Source of the DNA: Microbacterium psychrotolerans | GTDB taxonomy: Bacteria; Actinomycetota; Actinomycetes; Actinomycetales; Microbacteriaceae | NCBI RefSeq assembly: GCF_031085295.1 | Contig: NZ_JAVFWO010000001.1 | Coordinates: forward strand, 1-64,000 | DNA length: 64,000 bases | Direction of reading: 5' to 3' | Shown here: positions 1-7,588 of the stretch, piece by piece | How the letters are laid out: each line of letters opens with the position of its first letter | Position numbering within the stretch: the first letter of the stretch is position 1 | Notes under the pieces: generated by a model | Seen by the model: the letters and a program-made list of their open reading frames with translations, nothing else | The model's database searches: none | Told to the model about the DNA's origin: nothing | Position numbers and translations under genes: made by a program

Positions 1-222
1 GACGCCCGGCGCGGGCGTCGGCGGGACGGGCGCGGTCCAGCGGCCCGGCGCGGTGGGCGGGGTCGCCGACCGCGGCTCGCCGGTGACGGCCCCGGCCACG
101 TCACGCACCATCGCGCGCCAGTCCCGTCCGTTGCCGGACGTCTGCGAGCCGGAGGCGGCCTGCGAGCCTGAGGAGTCGAGCGCCTTGGCGGCGATGTCGA
201 AGAGGCGGTTGAGAGAGCCCAT
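1..222 (-). CDS. Unrecognised protein, 3' part cut off by window edge
   Basis: The reading frame starts with ATG at 222 and runs open through base 1, so only the first 74 residues are visible. A good Shine-Dalgarno (GGAAGGAACC) lies just upstream. The visible part has a short amphipathic start (MGSLNRLFDIAAKAL), then a Ser/Gly/Gln-rich linker, a short ordered stretch (DWRAMVRDVAGAVTG) and a Pro/Ala-rich segment, so it looks like the flexible N-terminus of a larger protein. The family is not recognisable. Its leader carries a probable yybP-ykoY Mn2+ riboswitch, which in other bacteria usually precedes metal exporters or TerC-type membrane proteins. That context is the only clue to function. 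Confidence 0.7.
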   Translation of the reverse strand, partial: MGSLNRLFDIAAKALDSSGSQAASGSQTSGNGRDWRAMVRDVAGAVTGEPRSATPPTAPGRWTAPVPPTPAPGV

Positions 223-265
223 GGAGGTTCCTTCCCTATCGGAGACATGGCGTGTGAAAGACCGC

Positions 266-357
266 CAAGGTCTCCTCCGCCCCGAAGGGCCGGCAACCCG
301 GGATCCGGCGCTGGATCCGTAGTGACGAGCGTGCCGCAGGCGGGAGTACTCCCCTTG
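266..357 (-). ncRNA. Probable yybP-ykoY (Mn2+) riboswitch
   Basis: Read on the minus strand, the leader of the gene starting at 222 opens with CAAGGGGAGTACTCCC and closes with GAGGAGACCTTG. The outer CAAGG/CCTTG pair (353-357 with 266-270) forms a P1 stem. The GGGGAGTA box after it, the internal CGTCACTACGG segment and the closing GAGACCTT are the conserved blocks I remember for the yybP-ykoY family, which senses Mn2+. A GGATCC pair and a GGCCC/GGGGC hairpin fill the middle. The element ends about 44 bases before the start codon. The call rests on remembered consensus, not a covariance search. Confidence 0.65.
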
Positions 358-480
358 TGCCCTCCAGCCTACGATCGGCGACGCGTCGCACCGGCCGCTT
401 CGGCGAGCTCATCGGGCTCTCTCAGCGAATTGATCGGTTCCGGATGCGCGGCCGCGGGCCACAGCATCCGTTCCACCGTG

Positions 481-1221
481 TCAAGGCGAGACGAGCGCCT
501 CGCTCACGGCGTAGGCCCGCAGTCGCCCGCACATGCCGAAGCCGCGCTCGGCCGGCGGCTCGGCAGCGCGCAAGACGGTCGCACCGGCGAGATGCGTCGC
601 CTCGCCACCGGCGATCGCGCGCGTGACGTCGAGGCTCTGCGCCGCCTGCGCGACCGGGCCGCGCTCCACGATGTCGGACCACGACCCCGCGCGCTCCCGG
701 ACCAGTGCGGCTGCGGCGACGTGGAACGCCCGCAGCGGACCGAAGTCCCCGGCCGCCGCGGCGTCCCGGATCACGAGGAACCCCTCGACTGCGAGGTCCC
801 GGCGGAGCGAAGCAGCGGCCGCTCTCACCGCCACCGACTCCTGCGGCAGCGTCGCGGCTGCGGCGTACCGCTCGGGGTCTGCGACGATGTCGGCCGGGAA
901 CGTCATGACGGCGTCGCCTGCTTCGGGGAGCCCGGCGTTGCCCATGATGACGAGCACCTTCAGCTCGCCGTGGTTGACGGCGCGGTGGATCGTGCCGGGG
1001 GTGAACCAGACGACAGAGCCTTCGCGCAGCTCGGTCTCGCGGACGCCGGTCGGTTCGACCGTGTGCAGCGCCCCGCGTCCGCCGATCACGACGTAGCACT
1101 CGGTCGAGGCCAGGTGCATGTGCGGGCTGCCGCCGCGGAGACCGTCAGGACCGGCGTCCTCGTAGACGTCGAGCAGGGTGACGGAGGTCGCTCCGGGAAA
1201 GCTCGGGGCGGTGTCGACCAC
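481..1221 (-). CDS. Cupin-domain protein
   Basis: A 246-residue protein with an N-terminal cupin barrel: a His-rich metal-site segment (GGSPHMHLASTECYVVIGG, about residues 30-48) and a second motif with PGTIHRAVNH (about residues 74-83). The C-terminal half is helical and unassigned. I use GTG at 1221, because AGGAGAGGAG lies just ahead of it; a GTG at 1239 lies inside that ribosome site and is unlikely. It is the last gene of a minus-strand cluster with a PmoA-like protein and a Gfo/Idh/MocA dehydrogenase, so a role in handling a sugar or sugar acid is likely. The reaction cannot be named. No secretion signal. Confidence 0.8.
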   Translation of the reverse strand: MVDTAPSFPGATSVTLLDVYEDAGPDGLRGGSPHMHLASTECYVVIGGRGALHTVEPTGVRETELREGSVVWFTPGTIHRAVNHGELKVLVIMGNAGLPEAGDAVMTFPADIVADPERYAAAATLPQESVAVRAAAASLRRDLAVEGFLVIRDAAAAGDFGPLRAFHVAAAALVRERAGSWSDIVERGPVAQAAQSLDVTRAIAGGEATHLAGATVLRAAEPPAERGFGMCGRLRAYAVSEALVSP

Positions 1222-1242
1222 GTTCGCTCCTCTCCTCACGCC

Positions 1243-2157
1243 TCAGACTACGACCGGCTGAAGGATGCCGCGCAGTGCGTCGGCGAGCGGCTCCGCGGCA
1301 TCCGCTCCCCCGTCGGCGATGCCCACCGCGTACCGGAAGCGCACGGTCTCGCCCGGTGCGACGACGACCTCCTCGCTGAAGAAGGGCGCGGGGTTGAGCG
1401 CGGCGAACTCCTCGGACCGCGCGAACCACTGCGGCGGGTGGTGCGGGTTCGCGGCGGCGTCGAGCATGAGCACGAGGGATGTGGCGTCGATGTCGTCGTG
1501 GCGTCCGACGAAACCCATCCACTCGAAGCGCGACCCGCGGACGTCGTCCCCGGCACCCGAGGCGCCGGGCGCGACCAAGGTGCCGTCGGTGAACGAGCGT
1601 GGGCCGCGCCAGAACAGACCGCCGTAGCCGGCGTCCTCGCGGCCGCGCGTGGTCGGTGAGCCGATCGCGATCGGCGCAGCGGTCACGTTCGTCAGGCGGG
1701 TGTCGAAGGTGAGCGCCCACGCGTCTTCCGACACGATCTCGACGCTCAGCTCCCGCTGCTCGGCGAAGATGTCGTCGCCCGACTCGGTGAGCCAGCGCAG
1801 CGCGTGGCCGACCGCGGCGCGGTCGCCGGACTCTAGCTCGATCTCGCCCTCGTGCTGCTGCACGCCGTTGTTCGGCAGCTGCACATAGAACTGGCCGTGC
1901 ACATAGGTCGGTCCGCCCCAGAAATTCTCGTCGTCCACTACCGGAAGCGCCCAGGCGATCCCCTTGTGCCACACGTGGTCGTGGGGACGGAACAGGCTCA
2001 CGACGTGGCCCGCCCGCGTGCGGATGGGGTGAAGGTACGGCTTCGGCGACTCGACCGCCGCTGTCGTGGGCGCATACACGTAGGTGAAGAGCTCGGTCTC
2101 GCCGTCGCACACGGTGACCGCGGAGCCTGATTCGTGGGTGATGCGCAGCGCGCTCAT
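1243..2157 (-). CDS. PmoA family protein (DUF6807)
   Basis: A 304-residue protein matching the PmoA/DUF6807 family, whose members usually sit in carbohydrate clusters next to Gfo/Idh/MocA dehydrogenases rather than in methane oxidation. Recognisable parts are SPKPYLHPIRT and RPHDHVWHKG near residues 40-65 and FWGGPTYVHGQ near residue 80. The PHDH-x-WHKG histidines could bind a ligand or metal. ATG at 2157 overlaps the stop of the upstream dehydrogenase (ATGA), indicating translational coupling and excluding the longer start at 2184. The stop is followed closely by the cupin gene. Function is undefined; likely a sugar-derivative enzyme or binding protein. Confidence 0.85.
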   Translation of the reverse strand: MSALRITHESGSAVTVCDGETELFTYVYAPTTAAVESPKPYLHPIRTRAGHVVSLFRPHDHVWHKGIAWALPVVDDENFWGGPTYVHGQFYVQLPNNGVQQHEGEIELESGDRAAVGHALRWLTESGDDIFAEQRELSVEIVSEDAWALTFDTRLTNVTAAPIAIGSPTTRGREDAGYGGLFWRGPRSFTDGTLVAPGASGAGDDVRGSRFEWMGFVGRHDDIDATSLVLMLDAAANPHHPPQWFARSEEFAALNPAPFFSEEVVVAPGETVRFRYAVGIADGGADAAEPLADALRGILQPVVV

Positions 2158-3269
2158 GCGAGGACCTGCTTGACGGGTGCCCACGGGACGATCCCGCCGC
2201 TCATGGACCGGACGAACGGGTCGTCCCCGGCGAGTTCGCCGGCGTGGATCGTCGCGCCGCGGAACGCAGACGCGTACGTGGCCGCAGCGAACTCGAGGGT
2301 GTGGCGTGCGTCGGCGAGGCCGACACCGGGAGACTCGCCCGCCCCGAGCGCGTCGAAGATCGCGCGCAGCTGATCACGGTGGCCGCTCACGACCCCCGAG
2401 TCGAGGCCCTCCGCCCAGCGCGCCGCCAGGTGCTCGAGGCCCGGGGCCGGTGTGAACGTCCAGTCCTCGCTCGTGTAGCCGTACAGGTGCCGCACCTCGA
2501 CCGACGCGTGTGCGAAGTCGAAGCGCAGCCGCGACGTCTCGTGCGGCGAGACGAGCGAGTTCGCCACGGTCGCGAGGGCGTCGTTCTCGAACCGCACCAG
2601 CGCCATCGAGACGTCCTCGGTGTCGGTGGGCCGCAGCTGCCGCGCCGCGAACGCGCTCACCTCGGACCATCGGCCGAAGATCGAGAACAGCAGATCGAAT
2701 TGATGGATGCCGTGGCCCATGGTCGGGCCGCCGCCCTCGACATCCCACCGCCCGCGCCAGGGCACGTCGAAGTACTCGTCGGGGCGGTGCCACAGCGTCT
2801 CGCAGGTGGCGACGAGCGGGCGGCCGAGCTCCCCTGCGCCGGCGAGCGCCGCCAGGTGTCGGGCGGCCGCGCCGAAGCGGTGCTGGAAGACCGTGAGGAC
2901 CGGCACGCCGGTCTGCTCCTGGACGGCGGCGAGCTCGTCCATCTCGCCGAGACTGAGCGCCGTGGGCTTCTCGACGAGCGAGGGGACACCGGCGCGCATC
3001 GCCTGGATCGCGAGGGGCGTGTGCGTCTGCGGCGGGGTGCAGATGTGCACGAGGTCGAGCCGTTCGTTCGCGAAGAGCTCGGCGGCGTCCAGGTAGACCC
3101 GGTCGACGTCGAAGCGGTCGGCGAACGCGTCGGCGCGCGCGCGGTCGAGATCGACCACACCGGCGATCTCGACGCGAGGGGCCAGGCTCTGGAGGGCCTC
3201 GGCGTGGGCGTGCGCGATGCCGCCCGTGCCGATGATGCCGACGCGGAAGGGCGGGCGGGGTGTGGACAT
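2154..3269 (-). CDS. Gfo/Idh/MocA family NAD(P)-dependent oxidoreductase
   Basis: A 371-residue sugar dehydrogenase. The N-terminal Rossmann fold shows GIIGTGGIAHAHAEAL (dinucleotide loop), followed by ICTPPQTHTPLA and the family signature VEKPTAL, whose lysine is catalytic in relatives. The C-terminal alpha/beta domain contains GGGPTMGHGIHQFDLL, whose histidine supplies the usual second catalytic residue. These enzymes oxidise or reduce a hydroxyl of cyclic polyols or sugars. ATG at 3269 has GAAGGA upstream; the frame stays open far beyond it, but that part is antisense to the binding-protein gene. It follows the solute-binding protein and is coupled to the PmoA-like gene, so it probably acts on the imported sugar. 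Confidence 0.92.
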   Translation of the reverse strand: MSTPRPPFRVGIIGTGGIAHAHAEALQSLAPRVEIAGVVDLDRARADAFADRFDVDRVYLDAAELFANERLDLVHICTPPQTHTPLAIQAMRAGVPSLVEKPTALSLGEMDELAAVQEQTGVPVLTVFQHRFGAAARHLAALAGAGELGRPLVATCETLWHRPDEYFDVPWRGRWDVEGGGPTMGHGIHQFDLLFSIFGRWSEVSAFAARQLRPTDTEDVSMALVRFENDALATVANSLVSPHETSRLRFDFAHASVEVRHLYGYTSEDWTFTPAPGLEHLAARWAEGLDSGVVSGHRDQLRAIFDALGAGESPGVGLADARHTLEFAAATYASAFRGATIHAGELAGDDPFVRSMSGGIVPWAPVKQVLA

Positions 3270-3314
3270 GACCTGTGATTCCTTCTCGGTGGTGGGGGGG
3301 GTGCAGCGTGTCGG

Positions 3315-3349
3315 CGGGCGCGGGGCGGGGTACTCCCCGGCCGCGCCCG
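3315..3349 (-). terminator. Intercistronic hairpin behind the solute-binding protein
   Basis: Nine-base arms CGGGCGCGG / CCGCGCCCG enclose a further GC-rich stem around TACT. No U-tract follows. It lies between the binding-protein stop (3362) and the dehydrogenase start (3269). Such hairpins commonly stabilise or attenuate so that the binding protein is made in excess of downstream enzymes. Confidence 0.5.
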
Positions 3350-3361
3350 TCGACCACCGGG

Positions 3362-4675
3362 CTACTGATTGACGATGACGTCGATCTCGGCGAAGAGCTG
3401 GTCGACCGCCTCGTCCACCGTGATCGTGCCGAATCCGAGCTCCTGGCCGAGCGCCTTGAACTTGGCCTCGACCGAGCCGTAGCCGACGATCGGCACCGGC
3501 GGGGCGTCGCCGATGCGGTCGGCGATCGACTCCTCGTAGTCGATGATCTGCTGGGCGGTCTCGTCGAGCTCCACGCCGTCGAGCTGGGTCTGGGATGCCG
3601 GCATCCCTCGGTTCGTTCCGAAGATGGCGCCGACCTCGGGGCTGTTGACCAGGAAGTCGGTGAACAGGGCGGCGGCCTCGGGGTGCTCCGTGCTCGCCGC
3701 GGCGGAGATCAGCATGCCGGCCTTCTTGTACAGGTCCTTTGCTCCCTCTTGCGTGACCGGAGGCGCGACGAGGTTCAGGTCGGGATACGCCTCGCCGAGG
3801 TTCGCCTTGTAGGGAGCGCCGAAGTTGTCCCACACGATCTCGGTGAGCGCCTGGGCGGAGTCGAAGGCGCCCTTGGGAGCGACCTCCAGGATGCGCTGCT
3901 GCGGGGTGACGACGCCATCGTCGCGGAGCTCTGCGCCACGATTCCAGAAGTCGGCGAGGTCCTCCTTGGTGAAGCCGAGTTCGCCCTCCTCGGTGAAGAC
4001 CGACTTGCCCTCGGAGCGGAGCACGAGCTCGAACGGCTGGATGAAGCTCGTGGGGTCCGCACCGCCCCACACCTCGAGTCCGGCGGCCTCGGCGGCCTCG
4101 CGGGCCTCGTGCAGCCACTCGTCATACTCCTCCCAGTCGCCACCGGCGAAGGGCTCGACGCCGACCTGGTCGGTGAGGACCACGTTCTCGAACATCCCGA
4201 TCGCGTTCGTCGAGACGGGCATGCCGGCGATCGTGTCGTCGATCGAGGCGATCTCGAGCACGCTCTCGTCGTAGCCATCGGTGGCGATGATGTCGCCGAC
4301 GTAGGGCGTGAGGTCCAGGAGCAGCCCGTTCCCCGAGTACTGGCGGACGTAGGTCATGTCCATCTGGAACACGTCCGGGAGGTTCTTGCCCGCGGCCTCG
4401 GTCTGGCGCTTCTCCCAGTACTCGTCCCAGGCGAGGAACGTGGGGTTCACCGTGATGTTCGGGTACTCCTCGTTGAACACGGCGATCGCCTCGTTGTACA
4501 TCTCGGCGCGCACGTCGTTCCCCCAGAACGCGAAGTCCAGGGTCACGTCCGCATCCGGATCGTAGGTGGGCGCCGCGTCGCCGGCGGGGGTGGAGCCGGC
4601 ACAGCCGGCGAGTGCTGCGGTGAAGGCGACGATCGCCACGGCGCCGACGGCGCCCGTCTTTCTGCGTGTGAACAT
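3362..4675 (-). CDS. ABC transporter extracellular solute-binding lipoprotein (sugar type)
   Basis: A 437-residue lipoprotein: basic N-terminus, hydrophobic stretch, and lipobox LAGC placing the lipidated cysteine near residue 24. The mature part resembles family 1 (MalE/UgpB-like) sugar-binding proteins, with segments such as LDFAFWGND, LPDVFQMDMTYVRQYSGNGLLLDL and FTDFLVNSPEVGAIFGTNRGMPAS. ATG at 4675 is chosen because AAAGGA lies just upstream and the signal peptide begins there; the open frame continues to 4729. It would bind a carbohydrate at the cell surface. No cognate permease or ATPase gene is nearby, so it probably docks to a transporter encoded elsewhere. Three operator-like palindromes lie in its promoter. 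Confidence 0.92.
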   Translation of the reverse strand: MFTRRKTGAVGAVAIVAFTAALAGCAGSTPAGDAAPTYDPDADVTLDFAFWGNDVRAEMYNEAIAVFNEEYPNITVNPTFLAWDEYWEKRQTEAAGKNLPDVFQMDMTYVRQYSGNGLLLDLTPYVGDIIATDGYDESVLEIASIDDTIAGMPVSTNAIGMFENVVLTDQVGVEPFAGGDWEEYDEWLHEAREAAEAAGLEVWGGADPTSFIQPFELVLRSEGKSVFTEEGELGFTKEDLADFWNRGAELRDDGVVTPQQRILEVAPKGAFDSAQALTEIVWDNFGAPYKANLGEAYPDLNLVAPPVTQEGAKDLYKKAGMLISAAASTEHPEAAALFTDFLVNSPEVGAIFGTNRGMPASQTQLDGVELDETAQQIIDYEESIADRIGDAPPVPIVGYGSVEAKFKALGQELGFGTITVDEAVDQLFAEIDVIVNQ

Positions 4676-4717
4676 CTTTGTCCTTTCGGAACGCTGGTCG
4701 TGTGGGGGAACACGCGG

Positions 4718-4777
4718 GTGAACCTTCACTTAGTGATCGATCACTAAGTTCGAGAAGCGAGAATAGTGAAGGTTCAC
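4718..4777. promoter_or_regulatory. Three LacI-type operators in the divergent promoter
   Basis: Three palindromes lie between the divergent binding-protein and LacI genes. Site A (4718-4729) is GTGAACCTTCAC. Site B (4728-4749) is a perfect 22-base palindrome with half-site ACTTAGTGATC and a central CG, typical of LacI operators. Site C (4766-4777) is GTGAAGGTTCAC, the reverse complement of site A. Centres are about 15 and 33 bases apart. The adjacent LacI protein is the obvious ligand. Confidence 0.75.
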
Positions 4778-4812
4778 AATCTGTGTCAACATGGATGTCG
4801 AGGGAGGCGCCC

Positions 4813-5820
4813 ATGACAGACACCGCCGCGCATCGCCGGCCGACGATCATGGAGGTCGCCCGTCTCGCCGACGTCTCGCATCAGACGGTGTCGCGTTACT
4901 TCCGCGCCCCCGACGGACTGAAGCCCGCCACCAAGGCGCGCGTGCAGGCCGCGGTGGAGCAGTTGAACTACCGCCCGAACCTCGTCGCCCGGTCTATGCG
5001 GACGCGCCGGACCGGCAGGCTCGCGGTGGTGGTTCCGACCCTCGCGTACAGCCCCGCCCGGATGCTCTCCGGCGCCAGTGCCGCCGCGCACGAAGCCGGC
5101 TACGCGGTGGAGGTGCTGAGCCTGGAAGGCGGTGCCGACGAGCGCACCCAGCGCGTGGCGGAGCTGGCGGACTCCGGCCAGGTCGACGGCATCGTCGCCT
5201 TCGCTCCGGTCAATGCCGCTGCGGAGCTGGAAGCGTCTAGTGGCACGCCGATCGTCGCCTCGGCCGACTTCGACGACGAGATGCGCGGCATCGGCGAGCT
5301 GGCGGATGCCTCAGCGGTCGGCGAGCTGGTCCGCGGGCTCGCGGACCTCGGGCACCGCCGCTTCCTCCACATCACCGGCGACCTGCAGTTCGCCTCGGCG
5401 CGCGCACGACGCGACACCTACCTGGAGGCGATCGACGCGCTCGGCCTGGAGTCCTTCGGCGTCGTGGAAGGCGATTGGTCTTCGGAGTCGGGAATGGCCG
5501 CGATCCGGGGCCTTCCCGACCAGGATCGCCCCACCGCAGTGGTGGCGCCGAACGATCTCGTCGCTGCCGGCGCGATCCGCGGCGCGATCGACCGCGGCTG
5601 GGCCGTGCCCGAAGACGTCAGCGTCACCGGGTGGGACGACCAGCCGCTCGGGCGCCTGCTGCGCCCGGCGCTGACCACCGTGGAGGTCGACCTCGAAGGC
5701 CTGGGCTCACGCGCGATGGCACGGCTCATCACAGCCCTGCGCGACGAGCCGCTCCCGTCCGAGGTCCGCCCGATCCACCGCGTCATCTGGCGCGAGTCGA
5801 CGGGCGTCGCACCGCGCTGA
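4813..5820 (+). CDS. LacI family transcriptional regulator
   Basis: A 335-residue regulator. Residues about 10-58 form a LacI helix-turn-helix and hinge (IMEVARLADVSHQTVSRYF, then LNYRPNLVARSMRTRRTG), and the rest is a periplasmic-binding-protein-like sugar sensor. ATG at 4813 follows GAGGGAGG at good spacing; in-frame upstream ATGs (4678, 4795) lack such a site. It is transcribed away from the binding-protein/dehydrogenase cluster, with three operator palindromes between, so it most likely represses that cluster and itself until the sugar is present. It ends 53 bases before the convergent panB stop. Confidence 0.93.
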   Translation: MTDTAAHRRPTIMEVARLADVSHQTVSRYFRAPDGLKPATKARVQAAVEQLNYRPNLVARSMRTRRTGRLAVVVPTLAYSPARMLSGASAAAHEAGYAVEVLSLEGGADERTQRVAELADSGQVDGIVAFAPVNAAAELEASSGTPIVASADFDDEMRGIGELADASAVGELVRGLADLGHRRFLHITGDLQFASARARRDTYLEAIDALGLESFGVVEGDWSSESGMAAIRGLPDQDRPTAVVAPNDLVAAGAIRGAIDRGWAVPEDVSVTGWDDQPLGRLLRPALTTVEVDLEGLGSRAMARLITALRDEPLPSEVRPIHRVIWRESTGVAPR

Positions 5821-5873
5821 CGGCAGCGCCGCCAGCTGGCACCGCTGCGCGGGCCACGGTACGCGGCATCCGT

Positions 5874-6734
5874 TCAGTCGGTGGCGGGGGTGGCGAGGGC
5901 GTCGCGGGCCGCGGCCACGGCAGCCTCGTTCGCGGTGTAGCCGTGCTCGGCGCCCGGGAACACGCCGCTGCGCACTTCGGCCGCGTACGCCGCGACGCCG
6001 CCGGCCATCTCGTCACCGACGGCCGCGAAGCGCTTGACGAAGGCCGCCGTCTTGCCCTCGGTGATGCCGAGGAGGTCGTGCATCACGAGCACCTGACCGT
6101 CGGCGCGACCGGCGCCGATCCCGATCACGGGGATGTCGAGGGCCGGGAGCACGACGTCGACGACCTCGGCCGGCACCGCCTCGATGACGAGCACGCTGGC
6201 GCCGGCCTCCTGCACCGCGACCGCCTCGCGTGCGAACCGCGCCGCGGAATCGGCGGTGCGGCCCTGCGCGCGCATGCCGCCGAGGGCCACCGCGGTCTGC
6301 GGCGTCAGCCCGACGTGCGCGACGACGGCGATGCCGGCCGCAGCGATCGCGCGGATGCGGCTCAGCCGCGCCTCGCCGCCGCCTTCGAGTTTCACGGCGT
6401 CGGCCCCCGCCTCGCGGACGAATCGCACAGCGGTCGCGACCGCCTGCTCGTCCGACACCTCGGTCGAGCCGAACGGCAGGTCGCAGACGACGAACGCCGA
6501 CCGCACCCCGCGGCGGACCGCACGGGCGAGCACGAGCATCTCGTCGATCGAGACCGCCACCGTCGAGTCGTAGCCCAGCACCACCTGCGCACCCGAGTCG
6601 CCGACGAGCACCATGTCGACCTCGGCCCGCTCGGCGACGCGCGCCGTCGGGTAGTCGTAGGCCGTCACCATGACGATGGGCTCGTGGCCGGCCTTCATCT
6701 CTTCCAGCCGCCGAAGCGTCACCTGCGGGCGCAT
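5874..6734 (-). CDS. panB: 3-methyl-2-oxobutanoate hydroxymethyltransferase
   Basis: A 286-residue PanB, the first committed enzyme of pantothenate synthesis: it transfers a hydroxymethyl group from 5,10-methylene-tetrahydrofolate to 3-methyl-2-oxobutanoate to give ketopantoate. The family pattern is clear: MVTAYDYPTARVAE, VLVGDSGAQVVLGYDST, VKLEGGGE, AHVGLTPQ, IPVIGIGAG and DGQVLVMHDLLG. The last segments form the metal and substrate site. ATG at 6734 has AGGAGG six bases upstream and overlaps the panC stop (TGATG); the GTG just before it is too close to the ribosome site. Length is normal. Last gene of the pan unit. Confidence 0.97.
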   Translation of the reverse strand: MRPQVTLRRLEEMKAGHEPIVMVTAYDYPTARVAERAEVDMVLVGDSGAQVVLGYDSTVAVSIDEMLVLARAVRRGVRSAFVVCDLPFGSTEVSDEQAVATAVRFVREAGADAVKLEGGGEARLSRIRAIAAAGIAVVAHVGLTPQTAVALGGMRAQGRTADSAARFAREAVAVQEAGASVLVIEAVPAEVVDVVLPALDIPVIGIGAGRADGQVLVMHDLLGITEGKTAAFVKRFAAVGDEMAGGVAAYAAEVRSGVFPGAEHGYTANEAAVAAARDALATPATD

Positions 6735-7588
6735 CACGCACCTCCTGCGTCGATCACGGTGTTGTCGATGAGCCGCGTCGCTCCCACCCGTGCGGCGATG
6801 GCGACCAACGTCGGCCGATCCACCTGCGCGGCCGGCTCGAACGTCTCGGGGTCGACGAACGCGACGTACTCGAGCGCGATCATGCCCTCCGCCAGCACGT
6901 CCAGCGCGCGGTCGCGGAGCGCCCGGGAATCACGGATGCCGGAGGCGGCGGCATCCGTCACCGCCTGCAGCGCGCGGGGAATGGCCAGCGCACGCGCACG
7001 CTCGTCGGGCGACAGTCGCGCGTTGCGGCTCGAGCGGGCGAGGCCGTCGTCGTCGCGGGAGGTCGGGCACACGACCAGCTCGACGGGAACGTTGAGGTCG
7101 GCCGTGAGGCGGCGCAGCACGGCGACCTGCTGCGCGTCCTTCGCCCCGAAGTAGGCGGCGTCGGGGAGCGCCGCGAGCAGCAGCTTCGTCACGACGGTCG
7201 CGACGCCGTCGAAGTGCGCGCGGCCGCGCTGGGCGCCCTCGAGGGTCTCGGCGACAGGTCCGGTCACGCTCACCGTCGTGGCGAAGCCGTCGGGATACAT
7301 CTCGGCGGCGTCCGGGGCGAACACCACATCGACGCCGGCTTCCGCCGCGAGCGCGACGTCGCTCTCCTCGGTGCGCGGATAGGCGGCGAGGTCGGCCTGC
7401 TCGTTGAACTGCGTCGGGTTCACGAAGATCGACATCACGACACTGTCGTTGCGGGCGCGGGCGGCGCGCACCAGCGAAAGATGCCCCTCGTGCAGGGCCC
7501 CCATCGTCGGCACGAGACCGATGCGGCCGCCGCGTCGATCGCGCAGCGCGGATCGCAGGTCCGCGACCGTGCGGACGACGATCACCAT
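6734..7588 (-). CDS. panC: Pantoate--beta-alanine ligase
   Basis: A 284-residue pantothenate synthetase that joins pantoate and beta-alanine using ATP. Nucleotidyltransferase-fold signatures are visible: PTMGALHEGHLSLV (the HIGH-like box) near residue 27, SIFVNPTQFN, YFGAKDAQQ (KMSKS-equivalent region) and SSRNARLSPDER. ATG at 7588 follows GGGGGAG and overlaps the end of the upstream DUF2520 gene by seven bases; the frame extends further but only as a shadow. It is coupled to panB through TGATG. No panD (beta-alanine supply) is seen in the window. Confidence 0.97.
   Translation of the reverse strand: MVIVVRTVADLRSALRDRRGGRIGLVPTMGALHEGHLSLVRAARARNDSVVMSIFVNPTQFNEQADLAAYPRTEESDVALAAEAGVDVVFAPDAAEMYPDGFATTVSVTGPVAETLEGAQRGRAHFDGVATVVTKLLLAALPDAAYFGAKDAQQVAVLRRLTADLNVPVELVVCPTSRDDDGLARSSRNARLSPDERARALAIPRALQAVTDAAASGIRDSRALRDRALDVLAEGMIALEYVAFVDPETFEPAAQVDRPTLVAIAARVGATRLIDNTVIDAGGA

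Noticed and set aside
481-1239. GTG 1239 as start of the cupin gene
   Set aside because: The codon is immediately followed by AGGAGAGGAG, the ribosome site for GTG 1221.
3315-3349. Second yybP-ykoY-like element (GGGGAGTACCCC on the minus strand)
   Set aside because: Lacks the CAAGG/CCTTG closing stem and the GAGACC block; it is simply a GC-rich hairpin.
3270-4118. N-terminal extension of the Gfo/Idh/MocA gene
   Set aside because: The frame is open to 4118 but runs over the binding-protein gene in another frame; the dehydrogenase fold and ribosome site begin at 3269.
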